64,000 bases of DNA from Shimia marina (GTDB taxonomy: Bacteria; Pseudomonadota; Alphaproteobacteria; Rhodobacterales; Rhodobacteraceae), in contig NZ_CYPW01000024.1 in NCBI RefSeq assembly GCF_001458175.1, positions 85,212 to 149,211 on the forward strand, written 5' to 3'. This document shows positions 54,186 to 63,920 of the stretch, in pieces. The position numbers and the translations under genes are program-made. Position 1 is the first letter of the stretch. Each line of letters begins with the position of its first letter. The notes beneath the pieces were generated by a model that worked only from the letters and a program-made list of their open reading frames with translations, searched no databases and was not told where the DNA came from.

Positions 54186-54544
54186 TGCGAGGCCTGTTGT
54201 TTGTGTTGGCCGCGGGTATGGTGATTGCCTTGTCAGTCTGGGCCTATCAGGAAAATTATCGCACGCAGGCAATGATCGGGGAAACCGAACGCCTGCAGCG
54301 TGAAATTGGCGATGCGCGGGCGCGTCTGGCGGTGTTGCGGGCAGAATGGGCGTATCTCAACCGCCCGGATCGCCTGCGGGATTTGGCGGAAATCAACTAT
54401 AATGATCTGCAGCTTCTGCCGCTGCGCCCGGATCAGTTTGGGCGCGTTGAGCAGGTCGCTTACCCAGCGGCCGATCCTGTCTTTGATGGGCCGATTACCT
54501 TTGAGAATGCAGTTGAGGTCTCAGCAGAGGAGCAACTGCCATGA
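54182..54544 (+). CDS. ftsL: Cell division protein FtsL
   Basis: A 120-residue bitopic protein: transmembrane helix at about residues 3-20 ([18 protein letters not shown]) then a periplasmic coiled coil ([37 protein letters not shown]). FtsL recruits and activates FtsWI with FtsB. Sequence similarity is low in this family; the assignment rests on topology, the [10 protein letters not shown] segment typical of alphaproteobacterial FtsL, and position between rsmH and ftsI with 4-bp overlaps on both sides. Confidence 0.93.
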   Translation: MMRGLLFVLAAGMVIALSVWAYQENYRTQAMIGETERLQREIGDARARLAVLRAEWAYLNRPDRLRDLAEINYNDLQLLPLRPDQFGRVEQVAYPAADPVFDGPITFENAVEVSAEEQLP

Positions 54545-56325
54545 TCCGCAAGCCGCTGCGCCCTTTGGCTTCCATTCTGCATGCGCGCACTGCGGGCGAA
54601 AACCCAGACAGCATTGAGCGCGCCAACAAACGCGCTCGCCATGAGGACATGCGCAATAAATCGCGCGCGCGTGCCGAAGGGCGCCTCTTGATTATGGCGG
54701 TGCTCTTTACTGGGGCTTTTGTCACGGTGGGCGCGCGGATGGGCGTGGTGAGCATGTCCGAAGCGGTAGAACCGCGCACGAGCTATGCCGGTAGTCGCAT
54801 TCAGGCCGAGCGGGCCGATATTGTGGATCGGCATGGGCGTATTCTGGCGACGAACCTTGAAACCCATGCGCTCTACGCGCAGCCCCATCACATGATCGAC
54901 AAGGAGCGCGCCGCCAAAGAACTGGCGGTGATCTTCCCGGATCTGGATGAGGAACGCCTGATTAAAGACTTCACAGGAAAGCGAAAATTCCTCTGGATTA
55001 AGAAAAAGATCAGCCCAGAGCAGCAGCAGGCGGTGCATGACATCGGTGAGCCGGGGCTCTTGTTTGGGCGTCGGGAAATGCGCCTCTATCCCAATGGGCG
55101 GTTGGCCGCGCATATTCTGGGGGGCGCAAGCTTTGGCAAGGAAGACGTGCATGACGCCGAGCTGATCGGCGTGGCGGGCGTTGAAAGGTATTTCGATGAT
55201 ACCCTGCGTGATCCGGTCAATGGCGATAGAGCGCTGACGCTGTCGATTGACTTGACGGTGCAGGCCGCCGCAGAGCGCGTGCTGTTTGGCGGTATGAAGC
55301 TGATGAATGCCAAAGGTGCCAGCTCGGTGCTGATGGATGTGCACACCGGTGAGATCATTTCGATGGTCAGCCTGCCGGATTTTGATCCCAACAATCGCCC
55401 CCGCCCGCCGGTGCAGGGGCAGGCAGCGGATAGCCCGCTGTTCAACCGTGCGGTGCAGGGGCTGTATGAGCTGGGCTCCACCTTCAAGATTTTCACGGCG
55501 GCGCAGTCCATGGAGCTGGGGTTGGCCAATCCGGAAACAAAAATCGATACAGCCGGGCCGCTGCGGTGGGGGAAATTCCGCATTCGCGACTTCCGCAACT
55601 ATGGCGCGCAGCTCACCCTGACCAAGGTGATTGTGAAATCGTCCAATATTGGCACCGCGCGTCTTGCACAGTTGATTGGCGCTGCGCGCCAACAGGAGTT
55701 CCTGCAGAGCCTCGGTTTCTTCAAGCCCACTCCGGTGGAGTTGGTTGAGGCGGGCGGGGCGCAGCCATTGTTGCCTAAGAACTGGTCTGAACTGTCCACC
55801 ATGACCATTTCATACGGTCATGGCATGTCGGCAAGCCCGCTGCACCTGGCGGCAGGGTATGCGGCGATTGCAAATGGTGGCACACGGGTGACGCCCACGA
55901 TTTTGAAGCAGACGGAGGCGGTCGTGGGGCCGCGCGTGATGACAGCGGCCAGTGCGGAGGCGTCCCGGTTGATGCTGCGTAAAGTGGTAAGCGAAGGCAC
56001 CGCCTCCTTTGGTGAGGTGCCGGGCTACGCGGTGGGCGGCAAAACCGGCACGGCCGATAAGCCGCTGGAAAATGGGCGTGGGTATTATGAAGACAAGGTG
56101 ATCGCCACATTTGCGGCGATGTTTCCCTCTCATGCGCCAAAATATGTGCTGATCCTGTCGCTGGATGAGCCTGTGGAAACCACAGGGGATGAGCCGCGCC
56201 GCACGGCGGGCTGGACAGCCGTCCCGGTTGCCGCAGAAATGATCGCGCGCGTGGCTCCGCTCTTGGGGTTGCGTCCGGAAGTTGAACCCGCGCCATTGGC
56301 TGATATAACGCTGACGTCAAACTAA
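54541..56325 (+). CDS. ftsI: Septal peptidoglycan transpeptidase FtsI (PBP3)
   Basis: A 594-residue class B penicillin-binding protein that cross-links septal peptidoglycan. It has an N-terminal cytoplasmic tail rich in Arg, a transmembrane helix at about residues 48-66, a pedestal domain and the transpeptidase domain with STFK (313-316, catalytic Ser313), SSN (367-369) and KTG (501-503). It overlaps ftsL by 4 bp and precedes murE by 27 bp. Confidence 0.97.
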   Translation: MIRKPLRPLASILHARTAGENPDSIERANKRARHEDMRNKSRARAEGRLLIMAVLFTGAFVTVGARMGVVSMSEAVEPRTSYAGSRIQAERADIVDRHGRILATNLETHALYAQPHHMIDKERAAKELAVIFPDLDEERLIKDFTGKRKFLWIKKKISPEQQQAVHDIGEPGLLFGRREMRLYPNGRLAAHILGGASFGKEDVHDAELIGVAGVERYFDDTLRDPVNGDRALTLSIDLTVQAAAERVLFGGMKLMNAKGASSVLMDVHTGEIISMVSLPDFDPNNRPRPPVQGQAADSPLFNRAVQGLYELGSTFKIFTAAQSMELGLANPETKIDTAGPLRWGKFRIRDFRNYGAQLTLTKVIVKSSNIGTARLAQLIGAARQQEFLQSLGFFKPTPVELVEAGGAQPLLPKNWSELSTMTISYGHGMSASPLHLAAGYAAIANGGTRVTPTILKQTEAVVGPRVMTAASAEASRLMLRKVVSEGTASFGEVPGYAVGGKTGTADKPLENGRGYYEDKVIATFAAMFPSHAPKYVLILSLDEPVETTGDEPRRTAGWTAVPVAAEMIARVAPLLGLRPEVEPAPLADITLTSN

Positions 56326-56352
56326 CCAAGCCGAATAAGGGCGGAACTCTCG

Positions 56353-57834
56353 ATGGCAGCAGGCACAAAGAAGCTTTCAGATTTGGGCCTGACGGCCCTT
56401 GCGGGTGCTAATCCAGATATTACGGGTCTTGCCGTAGACAGCCGTGATGTGAAGGAGGGATTCCTCTTTGCGGCCCTGCCGGGCACCCGTGTGCATGGTG
56501 GCACATTTATTCAATTTGCTCTGCGTATGGGCGCTGCTGCCATTCTCACCGATGCAGCAGGCGCCAAAATCGCCGAGCAGGAGCTGGCGGCGAGCGATGC
56601 TGCACTGGTGATTGCAGAAGATCCCCGTCAGGCGCTCGCCTATACCTCTGCGCTCTTCTTTGGCGCGCAGCCGGGTATCATGGCGGCGGTGACTGGCACA
56701 AATGGCAAAACCTCCGTGGCAACCTTTCTGCGGATGATCTGGCAGTTGATGGGGCTGGAGGCGGTTAATCTTGGCACCACGGGGGTGGAAGGCGATTTTA
56801 CCGCACCGCTCAATCATACCACGCCAGAGCCGATCACCCTGCATCGCACATTGGCGGCGGCGGCTGAGGCGGGGATTGGTTTTGGCGCGATGGAAGCCTC
56901 GTCGCATGGATTGGCGCAATGCCGTCTTGATGGTGTTCAGCTCAAAGCTGCAGGTTTCACCAATTTCACGCAGGACCATCTGGATTACCACGCAAGCTTT
57001 GAGGACTATTTCAATGCGAAAGCGGGGCTGTTTGCACGGGTGTTGCCCGAGGAAGGCACCGCAGTGATCAATATAGATGATCCGCGCGGGCTTGATATGG
57101 CGATGATCGCGGGCGGCCGTGGGCAGGGTGTGCTGACGGTGGGCAAGGGAGAGGCTGATCTGGCGCTTATGGCGCAGCGGTTTGATGCCACTGGCCAGGA
57201 TATACGGTTCAGCTTTCGTGGCAAAGCCTATCAGGCGCGGCTCAACCTGCTGGGCGGTTTTCAGGCAGAGAATGTGCTGCTTGCCGCAGGCCTTGCCATT
57301 GCCTGTGGCGCAGAGCCGGAGCGGGTGTTTGAGGTGTTGGGCGACCTCAAGGGGGTGCGCGGGCGGATGCAGCTGGCCGCGACGCGCGCTAATGGTGCTG
57401 CGGTTTTTGTGGATTACGCCCATACGCCTGATGCAGTGGCCACTGCGTTGAAGGCCATGCGGCCCCATGTGATGGGCCGGTTGATTGTGATTGTGGGGGC
57501 GGGCGGCGACCGGGATGCGGCCAAACGCCCGTTGATGGGGCAGGCTGCGGCAGAAAATGCCGATGTGGTTTTTGTCACAGACGACAACCCACGCACCGAA
57601 GATCCGGCGCTGATCCGCGCGGCGGTGATGGGGGGCGCGCCCGGCGCAACCGAAGTTGGAGATCGTGCGGAGGCCATTCTGCGCGGCGTGGATGCACTTG
57701 GGCCGGGGGACACGCTGTTGATTGCTGGCAAAGGCCATGAAAGCGGGCAGATTATCGGCGAAGATGTGCTGCCTTTTGATGATTGTGAACAGGCCAGCGT
57801 TGCGGTCGCTGCGCTGGATGGGGGGCTGGCATGA
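56353..57834 (+). CDS. murE: UDP-MurNAc-L-Ala-D-Glu:meso-diaminopimelate ligase
   Basis: A 493-residue cytoplasmic Mur ligase adding the third peptide residue. ATP binding is by VTGTNGKTSVATF; the DNPR motif (TDDNPRTEDP) marks meso-diaminopimelate specificity. The central domain has SSHGLAQCRLDGVQ and FTNFTQDHLDYH. It overlaps murF by 4 bp. Confidence 0.97.
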   Translation: MAAGTKKLSDLGLTALAGANPDITGLAVDSRDVKEGFLFAALPGTRVHGGTFIQFALRMGAAAILTDAAGAKIAEQELAASDAALVIAEDPRQALAYTSALFFGAQPGIMAAVTGTNGKTSVATFLRMIWQLMGLEAVNLGTTGVEGDFTAPLNHTTPEPITLHRTLAAAAEAGIGFGAMEASSHGLAQCRLDGVQLKAAGFTNFTQDHLDYHASFEDYFNAKAGLFARVLPEEGTAVINIDDPRGLDMAMIAGGRGQGVLTVGKGEADLALMAQRFDATGQDIRFSFRGKAYQARLNLLGGFQAENVLLAAGLAIACGAEPERVFEVLGDLKGVRGRMQLAATRANGAAVFVDYAHTPDAVATALKAMRPHVMGRLIVIVGAGGDRDAAKRPLMGQAAAENADVVFVTDDNPRTEDPALIRAAVMGGAPGATEVGDRAEAILRGVDALGPGDTLLIAGKGHESGQIIGEDVLPFDDCEQASVAVAALDGGLA

Positions 57835-59285
57835 CACTTTGGACATCAGCAGAGGCCGCGCAGGCCACGGGTGGCTCTGCCACAACTGCCTGGGAATGTA
57901 GCGGCATTTCCATTGATACGCGCACGCTTCAGCCTGGTGATTTGTTTGTCGCCCTTAAAGCGGCGCGGGACGGGCATGATTTTGTGGCGCAAGCTCTAGA
58001 GCAGGGCGCAGCGGCGGCGCTGGTCTCCCGCGTGCCTGAGGGCGTGGCCGAGGATGCGCCACTCTTGCTGGTTGAGGATGTGCTGCGCGGGTTGGAAGCA
58101 TTGGGCCGGGCCGGGCGGGCACGCACAGAGGCCCGTGTTGTGGCCGTGACGGGATCGGTTGGCAAAACCTCCACCAAAGAAATGCTGCGTGCCATGCTTA
58201 CGGCGCAGGGTAAAACTCATGCTTCTGTGGCAAGCTACAACAATCATTGGGGGGTGCCGCTCACTTTGGCACGGATGCCGAAAGACAGCGACTTTGCGGT
58301 CATCGAAATTGGCATGAACCACCCCGGAGAGATTTCGCCGCTGGCACAGATGGCGCGCCCTCATGTGGCGCTGGTGACCACTGTGGCCGCCGTGCATCTG
58401 GAAGCTTTTGACGATGTGTCAGGCATCGCGCGGGAAAAGGCGGCGATTTTTGACGGGCTGGAGCCTGCGGGGGTGGCCATTGTCAACGCAGATGTGGACA
58501 CCGCCGAGGTTTTGATGGCGCAGGCGGTGGCACGGAGTAAGAACATTGAGGGGCGTATCTGCTCTTTCGGAGAGCGGTCCACCGACTGGCAGCTGGAAGA
58601 GATCACGCTTCAGGGAAATGTCACCGTAGCGCGTGCTGTGCATGCTGATGCGCCTTTGCTGTTCAAAGTGCAAAGTGCGGGGCGTCACTTTGCCATGAAC
58701 GCCCTTGGCGCGCTTGCTGCCGTTGAGGCGCTTGGCGCAGATCTGGCGCTGGCCGTCGCAGATCTGGGCCGCTGGAGCCCTTTCAAAGGGCGCGGAACGC
58801 GTGAGACGGTTGTACTGGATCCGGTGGAGACAGAGCGCAGCCTTGAGCTGATTGACGAAGCTTACAATGCCAACCCCACCAGTCTGGGGGCGGCGTTTGA
58901 GGTGCTGGCGGCGGCAGAGGTACACCACAATGTCGGGCGCATCGGACAGGGGCGGCGCATTGCCATTGTTGGCGATATGAAAGAGCTGGGCCCGCAAGAG
59001 GCGCAGATGCATGCGGATCTGGCCGCGCACTCCGCCATGGCAGATATCGACGTTGTGCATTGTATTGGCCCGCTGATGCAGCATTTGCATGCGGCCCTGC
59101 CAGAGAGCAAACGTGGAGAATGGCGCGCCACAAGTGCGGAGCTGGTGCCGGAGATACGGCGTTTGGTGGATGCTGGGGACGTGATCATGGCCAAAGGCAG
59201 CCTGTCGATGGCACTCGCCAAGGTGGTTGACGCCATCCGCAAACTGGGCCATCCCGCTCCGCAATCCAAGAATGAGGACGCGTAA
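57831..59285 (+). CDS. murF: UDP-MurNAc-tripeptide–D-Ala-D-Ala ligase
   Basis: A 484-residue Mur ligase that adds D-Ala-D-Ala to complete the pentapeptide. Motifs are [17 protein letters not shown], the P-loop [14 protein letters not shown], the [15 protein letters not shown] segment and [18 protein letters not shown]. It overlaps murE by 4 bp and mraY by 1 bp. Confidence 0.97.
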   Translation: MTLWTSAEAAQATGGSATTAWECSGISIDTRTLQPGDLFVALKAARDGHDFVAQALEQGAAAALVSRVPEGVAEDAPLLLVEDVLRGLEALGRAGRARTEARVVAVTGSVGKTSTKEMLRAMLTAQGKTHASVASYNNHWGVPLTLARMPKDSDFAVIEIGMNHPGEISPLAQMARPHVALVTTVAAVHLEAFDDVSGIAREKAAIFDGLEPAGVAIVNADVDTAEVLMAQAVARSKNIEGRICSFGERSTDWQLEEITLQGNVTVARAVHADAPLLFKVQSAGRHFAMNALGALAAVEALGADLALAVADLGRWSPFKGRGTRETVVLDPVETERSLELIDEAYNANPTSLGAAFEVLAAAEVHHNVGRIGQGRRIAIVGDMKELGPQEAQMHADLAAHSAMADIDVVHCIGPLMQHLHAALPESKRGEWRATSAELVPEIRRLVDAGDVIMAKGSLSMALAKVVDAIRKLGHPAPQSKNEDA

Positions 59286-60367
59286 TGTTATTTTGGCTGA
59301 CCGAGCTGTCGGACGGCGGTGATTTTTTCAATCTGTTCCGCTATATCACTTTCCGCGCTGGCGGCGCCTTCATGACGGCGCTGATCTTTGGCTTTCTGTT
59401 TGGCAAGCCCTTGATCAATGTGCTGCGCCGCAAACAGGGCAAAGGCCAACCCATTCGCGATGATGGCCCTGAAGGACATTTTGCCAAGGCGGGCACGCCC
59501 ACCATGGGCGGGCTGCTGATTGTTGGCGCGCTGGTGACCTCGACATTGCTCTGGGCGCGCTGGGACAATGGCTTTGTCTGGCTCGTGCTGTTTGTGACCC
59601 TCTCTTACGGTTTGATCGGCTTTGCCGATGATTATGCGAAGGTGTCCAAACAGAACACCAAAGGCGTGTCCGGGAAAATCCGGCTGTTGCTGGGCTTTTT
59701 GATTGCCGGTGTGGCCGGGCTTTGGGCCACCTATCTGCAGCCGGATGTGTTGCAGCTTCAACTGGCGGTGCCGGTCTTCAAAGAAGTGCTGATCAATCTG
59801 AGCTGGGCCTATATTCCCTTTGCCATGTTTGTGGTGGTGGGCGCGGCCAATGCTGTGAACCTCACAGATGGTCTGGATGGGCTTGCGATTATGCCGGTGA
59901 TGATTGCCGCAGGCGCGCTTGGGGTGATTGCCTATGCGGTGGGCCGCGTGGATTTCACGGAATATCTGGATGTACATTATGTGCCGGGCACCGGTGAGAT
60001 CCTGATTTTTGTGGCGGGTCTCATCGGCGGCGGACTTGGGTTCCTGTGGTATAATGCTCCGCCTGCTGCGGTGTTTATGGGCGACACCGGCTCGCTGGCG
60101 CTTGGCGGCGCATTGGGGGCGATTGCGGTTTCCACCAAACATGAGCTGGTTCTGGGCATCATTGGCGGGCTGTTTGTTGTGGAGGCCCTGAGTGTGATCA
60201 TTCAGGTGTTCTATTTCAAACGCACCGGCAAGCGGGTCTTCCTGATGGCACCGATCCACCACCACTATGAGAAAAAAGGCTGGTCAGAGCCGCAGATCGT
60301 GATCCGCTTCTGGATCATTGCAGTGATCCTCGCAATGATCGGTCTGGCAACCCTTAAGCTGCGCTAA
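59285..60367 (+). CDS. mraY: Phospho-N-acetylmuramoyl-pentapeptide transferase
   Basis: A 360-residue integral membrane enzyme that moves phospho-MurNAc-pentapeptide to undecaprenyl phosphate, making lipid I. Ten hydrophobic segments and the motifs [29 protein letters not shown] and [13 protein letters not shown] are present. It starts at the last base of murF. The cluster then breaks for 302 bp before murD. Confidence 0.98.
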   Translation: MLFWLTELSDGGDFFNLFRYITFRAGGAFMTALIFGFLFGKPLINVLRRKQGKGQPIRDDGPEGHFAKAGTPTMGGLLIVGALVTSTLLWARWDNGFVWLVLFVTLSYGLIGFADDYAKVSKQNTKGVSGKIRLLLGFLIAGVAGLWATYLQPDVLQLQLAVPVFKEVLINLSWAYIPFAMFVVVGAANAVNLTDGLDGLAIMPVMIAAGALGVIAYAVGRVDFTEYLDVHYVPGTGEILIFVAGLIGGGLGFLWYNAPPAAVFMGDTGSLALGGALGAIAVSTKHELVLGIIGGLFVVEALSVIIQVFYFKRTGKRVFLMAPIHHHYEKKGWSEPQIVIRFWIIAVILAMIGLATLKLR

Positions 60368-60669
60368 GCCAAACCTGCGCCAGGTCTGTCGCGCGGAGTC
60401 AGGCGGTGCGGGCTCCCGCGCTTTTGAGACACAGGCAAGCCTGTGCACAAAACCTTGGGCCGAGCCCGTGCAAATGCACGGGCTCGGCCGCTTTTTGCGA
60501 CTGGCGGTTGCTCGCCATACTCCCAAAGCTTTCGGACAAGTCCTTCTCTGTGCGCCACGTTTGAGGCTTGTTGCACCTCCCTCTCAGGACGACGTATTGC
60601 GGCGCGCGCCTCTTGTGTCGCCGCTATGGGAAAGGCACTGTGCGGCCAAGTTGAGTTGGGGGACAGGGC
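60368..60669 (+). other. Gap between mraY and murD with tandem hairpins
   Basis: No gene is supported here. Two perfect hairpins with two-base loops follow each other: CACAGGC/GCCTGTG (60430-60445) and GGCCGAGCCCGTGCA/TGCACGGGCTCGGCC (60458-60489, 15-bp stem), the second followed by GCTTTTT. This would act as an intrinsic terminator or an RNA-stability element inside the dcw cluster, so murD may need its own promoter in 60500-60660, which I cannot locate precisely. Confidence 0.75.
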
Positions 60670-62082
60670 ATGATTCCGGTACAGGGTTTTGAAGGCGCGA
60701 AGGTGGCTGTTTTGGGCCTGGGCCGTTCCGGTCTGGCGACCGCGCGGGCGTTGCGCGCCGGTGGCGCAGAGGCGCTGTGCTGGGATGACAACCCCAAAGC
60801 CCGTGATGTGGCGATGGCAGACGGGTTCCACTGCACAGATCTCCTCAAACAGAGGGCTTTTGAGGATGTGGCCAGTTTGATCGTGAGCCCCGGCATTCCG
60901 CATCTTTACCCCACGCCCAACCCGGTGGTGGCCGCCGCACTGGAAGCGGGCGTGCCTGTGGACAATGACATTGGGTTGTTCTTCCGCTCTTTTGCGAGCG
61001 GGGACTGGGCGCTGTTTGACACGCCCCCCAAGGTGGTCGCCGTGACCGGATCCAATGGGAAATCCACAACCTCTGCGCTGATCCACCATGTGCTGTCTGA
61101 GGCGGGGCGTCGCACGCAGCTGGCTGGCAATATCGGGCGCGGCGTGCTTGATCTGGATCCGGCAGAGGATGGCGATGTGATCGTGCTGGAACTGTCCAGC
61201 TATCAGACCGATCTGGCCCGCAGTCTGACGCCGGACATCGCTGTGTTCACCAACCTGAGCCCGGACCATCTCGATCGCCATGCGGGGATGGGGGGATATT
61301 TCGCCGCCAAGCGCCGCCTGTTTGCGGAGGGTGGCCCGGATCGCGCAATCATCGGCGTGGATGAAATCGAGGGGCGTTATCTTGCGGGGCAGCTTGCAGA
61401 AGGCGCGGTGGATGATCGTGTGATGCGTATTTCCACTGAGCGTAAACTTACCGGCGCGGGCTGGAATATCTTTGCGCGCAAAGGGTTTTTGAGTGAATAC
61501 CGCAAAGGACGACAGGCTGGGGCGATTGATCTGCGTGCCATTAAGGGGCTGCCGGGCGCGCATAATCATCAAAATGCCTGCGCGGCCTATGCGGTTTGTC
61601 GTGCGCTTGGCTTGGCGCCAAGGGTGATTGAGGCTGGCTTTGCCTCTTTTGGTGGCTTGCCGCACCGCAGTCAGATCATCGCGGAAGCAGGGGGTGTGAC
61701 CTATGTGAATGACAGCAAGGCAACCAATGTGGATGCCGCCAAAAAAGCTCTTGCGGCTTTCAAGAACATCCGCTGGATCTGTGGAGGCTTGGAGAAAGAG
61801 GGCGGGCTCACGGATTTGTTGGGCAGCACAGGGCAGGTGGTGAAAGCCTATGTGATCGGGCGGGAGGCGGCCAATTTCGCCATGCAGCTCAAAGGCGTTG
61901 AGGCGGAAGTCTGTACCACAATGGAGGAGGCCGTTGCGCAGGCCATGGCGCAGGCCGAGGAGGGGGATACCGTACTGCTGGCACCGGCGGCGGCCAGTTT
62001 TGACCAATATGACAGCTTTGAAAAACGCGGTGCGGATTTTGAGGCCTGCGTAAAACGTGGTCTTAAGGCGCGCGATACCTAG
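60670..62082 (+). CDS. murD: UDP-MurNAc-L-alanine–D-glutamate ligase
   Basis: A 470-residue Mur ligase adding D-Glu. Motifs are [17 protein letters not shown] at the N-terminal Rossmann domain, the P-loop [24 protein letters not shown] and [16 protein letters not shown]. It is the last recognisable dcw gene in the window; ftsW and murG do not follow within the remaining 1.9 kb. Confidence 0.97.
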   Translation: MIPVQGFEGAKVAVLGLGRSGLATARALRAGGAEALCWDDNPKARDVAMADGFHCTDLLKQRAFEDVASLIVSPGIPHLYPTPNPVVAAALEAGVPVDNDIGLFFRSFASGDWALFDTPPKVVAVTGSNGKSTTSALIHHVLSEAGRRTQLAGNIGRGVLDLDPAEDGDVIVLELSSYQTDLARSLTPDIAVFTNLSPDHLDRHAGMGGYFAAKRRLFAEGGPDRAIIGVDEIEGRYLAGQLAEGAVDDRVMRISTERKLTGAGWNIFARKGFLSEYRKGRQAGAIDLRAIKGLPGAHNHQNACAAYAVCRALGLAPRVIEAGFASFGGLPHRSQIIAEAGGVTYVNDSKATNVDAAKKALAAFKNIRWICGGLEKEGGLTDLLGSTGQVVKAYVIGREAANFAMQLKGVEAEVCTTMEEAVAQAMAQAEEGDTVLLAPAAASFDQYDSFEKRGADFEACVKRGLKARDT

Positions 62083-62239
62083 GCGCGTTTTGGCGCCATT
62101 TGACGCGTGTCAAAGCACGGCTGACATCTGTCTGACTATCGTTTCTAAGCAAGGGGATAGCCGCTAAATTGGAGCGCAACCTCTTGTTTGAAAGGATCTC
62201 AATCTTAGATTTGAGATGTAACGATAGAAGGATGTGACG

Positions 62240-62557
62240 ATGCAAATTCAGGTGAATACCGACAACTTCATTCACGGCGATGCACGTGTGGTCGAAGTCG
62301 CTGAACTGGCGGTGAACGCCGATCTTGACCATCTTCGTGACCGTCTCACACGGGTGGAGGTGCATCTGAAGGATCAGAACGCGGACAAACACGGCCCTGA
62401 TCACATTCGCTGTACCATGGAGGCCCGTCCGCGCGGAATGGATCCGCTCTCAGCTCATCATGATGCTGCGGATATTTCTGCGGCTTTGAAGGGCGCGGCC
62501 AAGAAATTGCGCAATCGGTTGTCCAGCGAATTTGGCAAGGCTGACAAGCACCATTGA
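62240..62557 (+). CDS. Short HPF/RaiA-family ribosome-associated protein
   Basis: A 105-residue protein of the ribosome hibernation family (sigma-54 modulation/S30AE fold): strand MQIQVNTDNFIHGD, a helix ADLDHLRDRLTRVEVHLKDQNADKHGPDHIRCTMEAR and a second helix HDAADISAALKGAAKKLRNRLSSE. It lacks the C-terminal dimerisation domain of long HPF. AGAAGGA lies 8 bases before the ATG at 62240; an in-frame GTG at 62234 is less likely. It stands 157 bp after murD. Confidence 0.8.
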   Translation: MQIQVNTDNFIHGDARVVEVAELAVNADLDHLRDRLTRVEVHLKDQNADKHGPDHIRCTMEARPRGMDPLSAHHDAADISAALKGAAKKLRNRLSSEFGKADKHH

Positions 62558-62578
62558 TCCCGAAATGCGAGAGGGCTG

Positions 62579-63775
62579 TCAGGCGCGTGATTGTGCAATC
62601 GCCTGTCCGGCAGCCCAGCCCGATGACCAGGCCCACTGGAAGTTGAAACCGCCCAGCCAGCCGGTGACATCCACCGCTTCGCCAATTGCATAGAGCCCTT
62701 TGACCGCCTTTGCTTCCATGGTCTTGGAAGAGAGCATATCCGTATCGATGCCGCCCAGCGTGACTTCGGCGGTGCGATAGCCTTCGGTGCCTGTGGGCAC
62801 CATTTGCCAGTTTTGCAGCGCATCACAGAGGTGGCGCAAAGCGCTGTCTGACTGATCTGCCAGATTTCCGCTAAGATCCATCTGTTCTGTCAGATGATCC
62901 ACCAGCCGCGCCGGCAGCAGGCTGGCCAGTTCGGTTGTGAGGTTGCGGCGGCCTTGGGCCTGACGTCGGGCGCGCAGGGTTTCAAAAGGATCGCTGTCGG
63001 GGAAAAGATTGATCGAGATCGGCTGGCTTTCGCGCCAGTAGGAGCTGATTTGCAGCATGACCGGACCAGAGAGGCCGCGATGGGTGAAGAGCATCGCCTC
63101 TTCAAAAGCCTTGCCATCGGCCGTGGCGCGCACGGGATGCGCCACGCCGGAGATGGGTTTGAAACGCGCGTCTGAGAAGGTGAAGGGCACAAGGCCTGCG
63201 CGGGTGTCTGTGACGGCAAGGCCAAACTGACGGGCGATATCATAGGCAAGGCCCGTGGCACCCATTTTGGGGATGGATTTTCCCCCGGTGGCCAGCACCA
63301 GATTGCGGGTTGTGAGCCTTTGTTGGCGACCTAGGCGTGTGAGTGTGACGCTGAAATCTGTGCCGTCATGGTCAACAGAATCTATGGTGGTGTCCAACCA
63401 GAGCGTTGCGCCCGCCTGTGCCATTTCGGACTGCAACATGGCGATGATGTCTTTGGCGCTGTTGTCACAGAAGAGCTGACCGAGGGTTTTCTCATGATAG
63501 GCAATGTCATGCCGGGCCATCAGATCGATGAAATCCCACTGGGTGTAACGGCTTAAGGCGGATTTGCAGAAATGCGGATTGGCCGAGAGGAAATTCTCAG
63601 GGCTGGCATAGAGATTGGTGAAGTTGCAGCGCCCACCGCCGGAAATGCGGATCTTCTCGCCCGGTGCTTTGGCGTGATCCAAAAGCAGCGTGCTGCCGCC
63701 GCTTTGCGTTGCGCACATCATGCCTGCGGCCCCGGCGCCGAGGATGACGGTGTCCCATGTGGTGTGTTCTGCCAT
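62579..63775 (-). CDS. HI0933/BaiN family NAD(P)/FAD-dependent flavoprotein
   Basis: A 398-residue flavoprotein. The FAD Rossmann motif VILGAGAAGMMCAT is at residues about 10-23, followed by ISGGGRCNFTN, LVLATGGKSIPKMGATGLAYDIARQFG and the C-terminal AIGEAVDVTGWLGGFNFQWAWSSGWAAGQAIA. Most members have no confirmed reaction; a few reduce substrates with NADH. It converges on the HPF-like gene. Confidence 0.92.
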   Translation of the reverse strand: MAEHTTWDTVILGAGAAGMMCATQSGGSTLLLDHAKAPGEKIRISGGGRCNFTNLYASPENFLSANPHFCKSALSRYTQWDFIDLMARHDIAYHEKTLGQLFCDNSAKDIIAMLQSEMAQAGATLWLDTTIDSVDHDGTDFSVTLTRLGRQQRLTTRNLVLATGGKSIPKMGATGLAYDIARQFGLAVTDTRAGLVPFTFSDARFKPISGVAHPVRATADGKAFEEAMLFTHRGLSGPVMLQISSYWRESQPISINLFPDSDPFETLRARRQAQGRRNLTTELASLLPARLVDHLTEQMDLSGNLADQSDSALRHLCDALQNWQMVPTGTEGYRTAEVTLGGIDTDMLSSKTMEAKAVKGLYAIGEAVDVTGWLGGFNFQWAWSSGWAAGQAIAQSRA

Positions 63776-63860
63776 GGGCGCGGGGTGCCTGACCGCGCGG
63801 CTCAGGTCAAGAGGGAAGCGTGTCTGATGTACGTGCCTGAAGTATGTGCTTTAAGTAAAA

Positions 63861-63920
63861 GGGGCTTTGCCCCGTCACAGCAGGCTGTGACTCCCCAGGA
63901 TATTTGGGGTCAAATGAAGC
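63861..63920. repeat. Structured intergenic repeat, family B, copy 3
   Basis: Layout as in the other copies: hairpin GGGGC/GCCCC (63861-63873), variable hairpin TCACAG/CTGTGA (63875-63890), and core 63893-63920 reading CCCCAGGATATTT at its start and CAAATGAAGC at its end. It lies 85 bp beyond the start of the flavoprotein gene, near the window end. The rest to 64000 shows nothing I can assign. Confidence 0.82.

Noticed and set aside
54460-55692. Minus-strand open frame across ftsI
   Set aside because: Antisense to penicillin-binding motifs that are all intact; no independent support.
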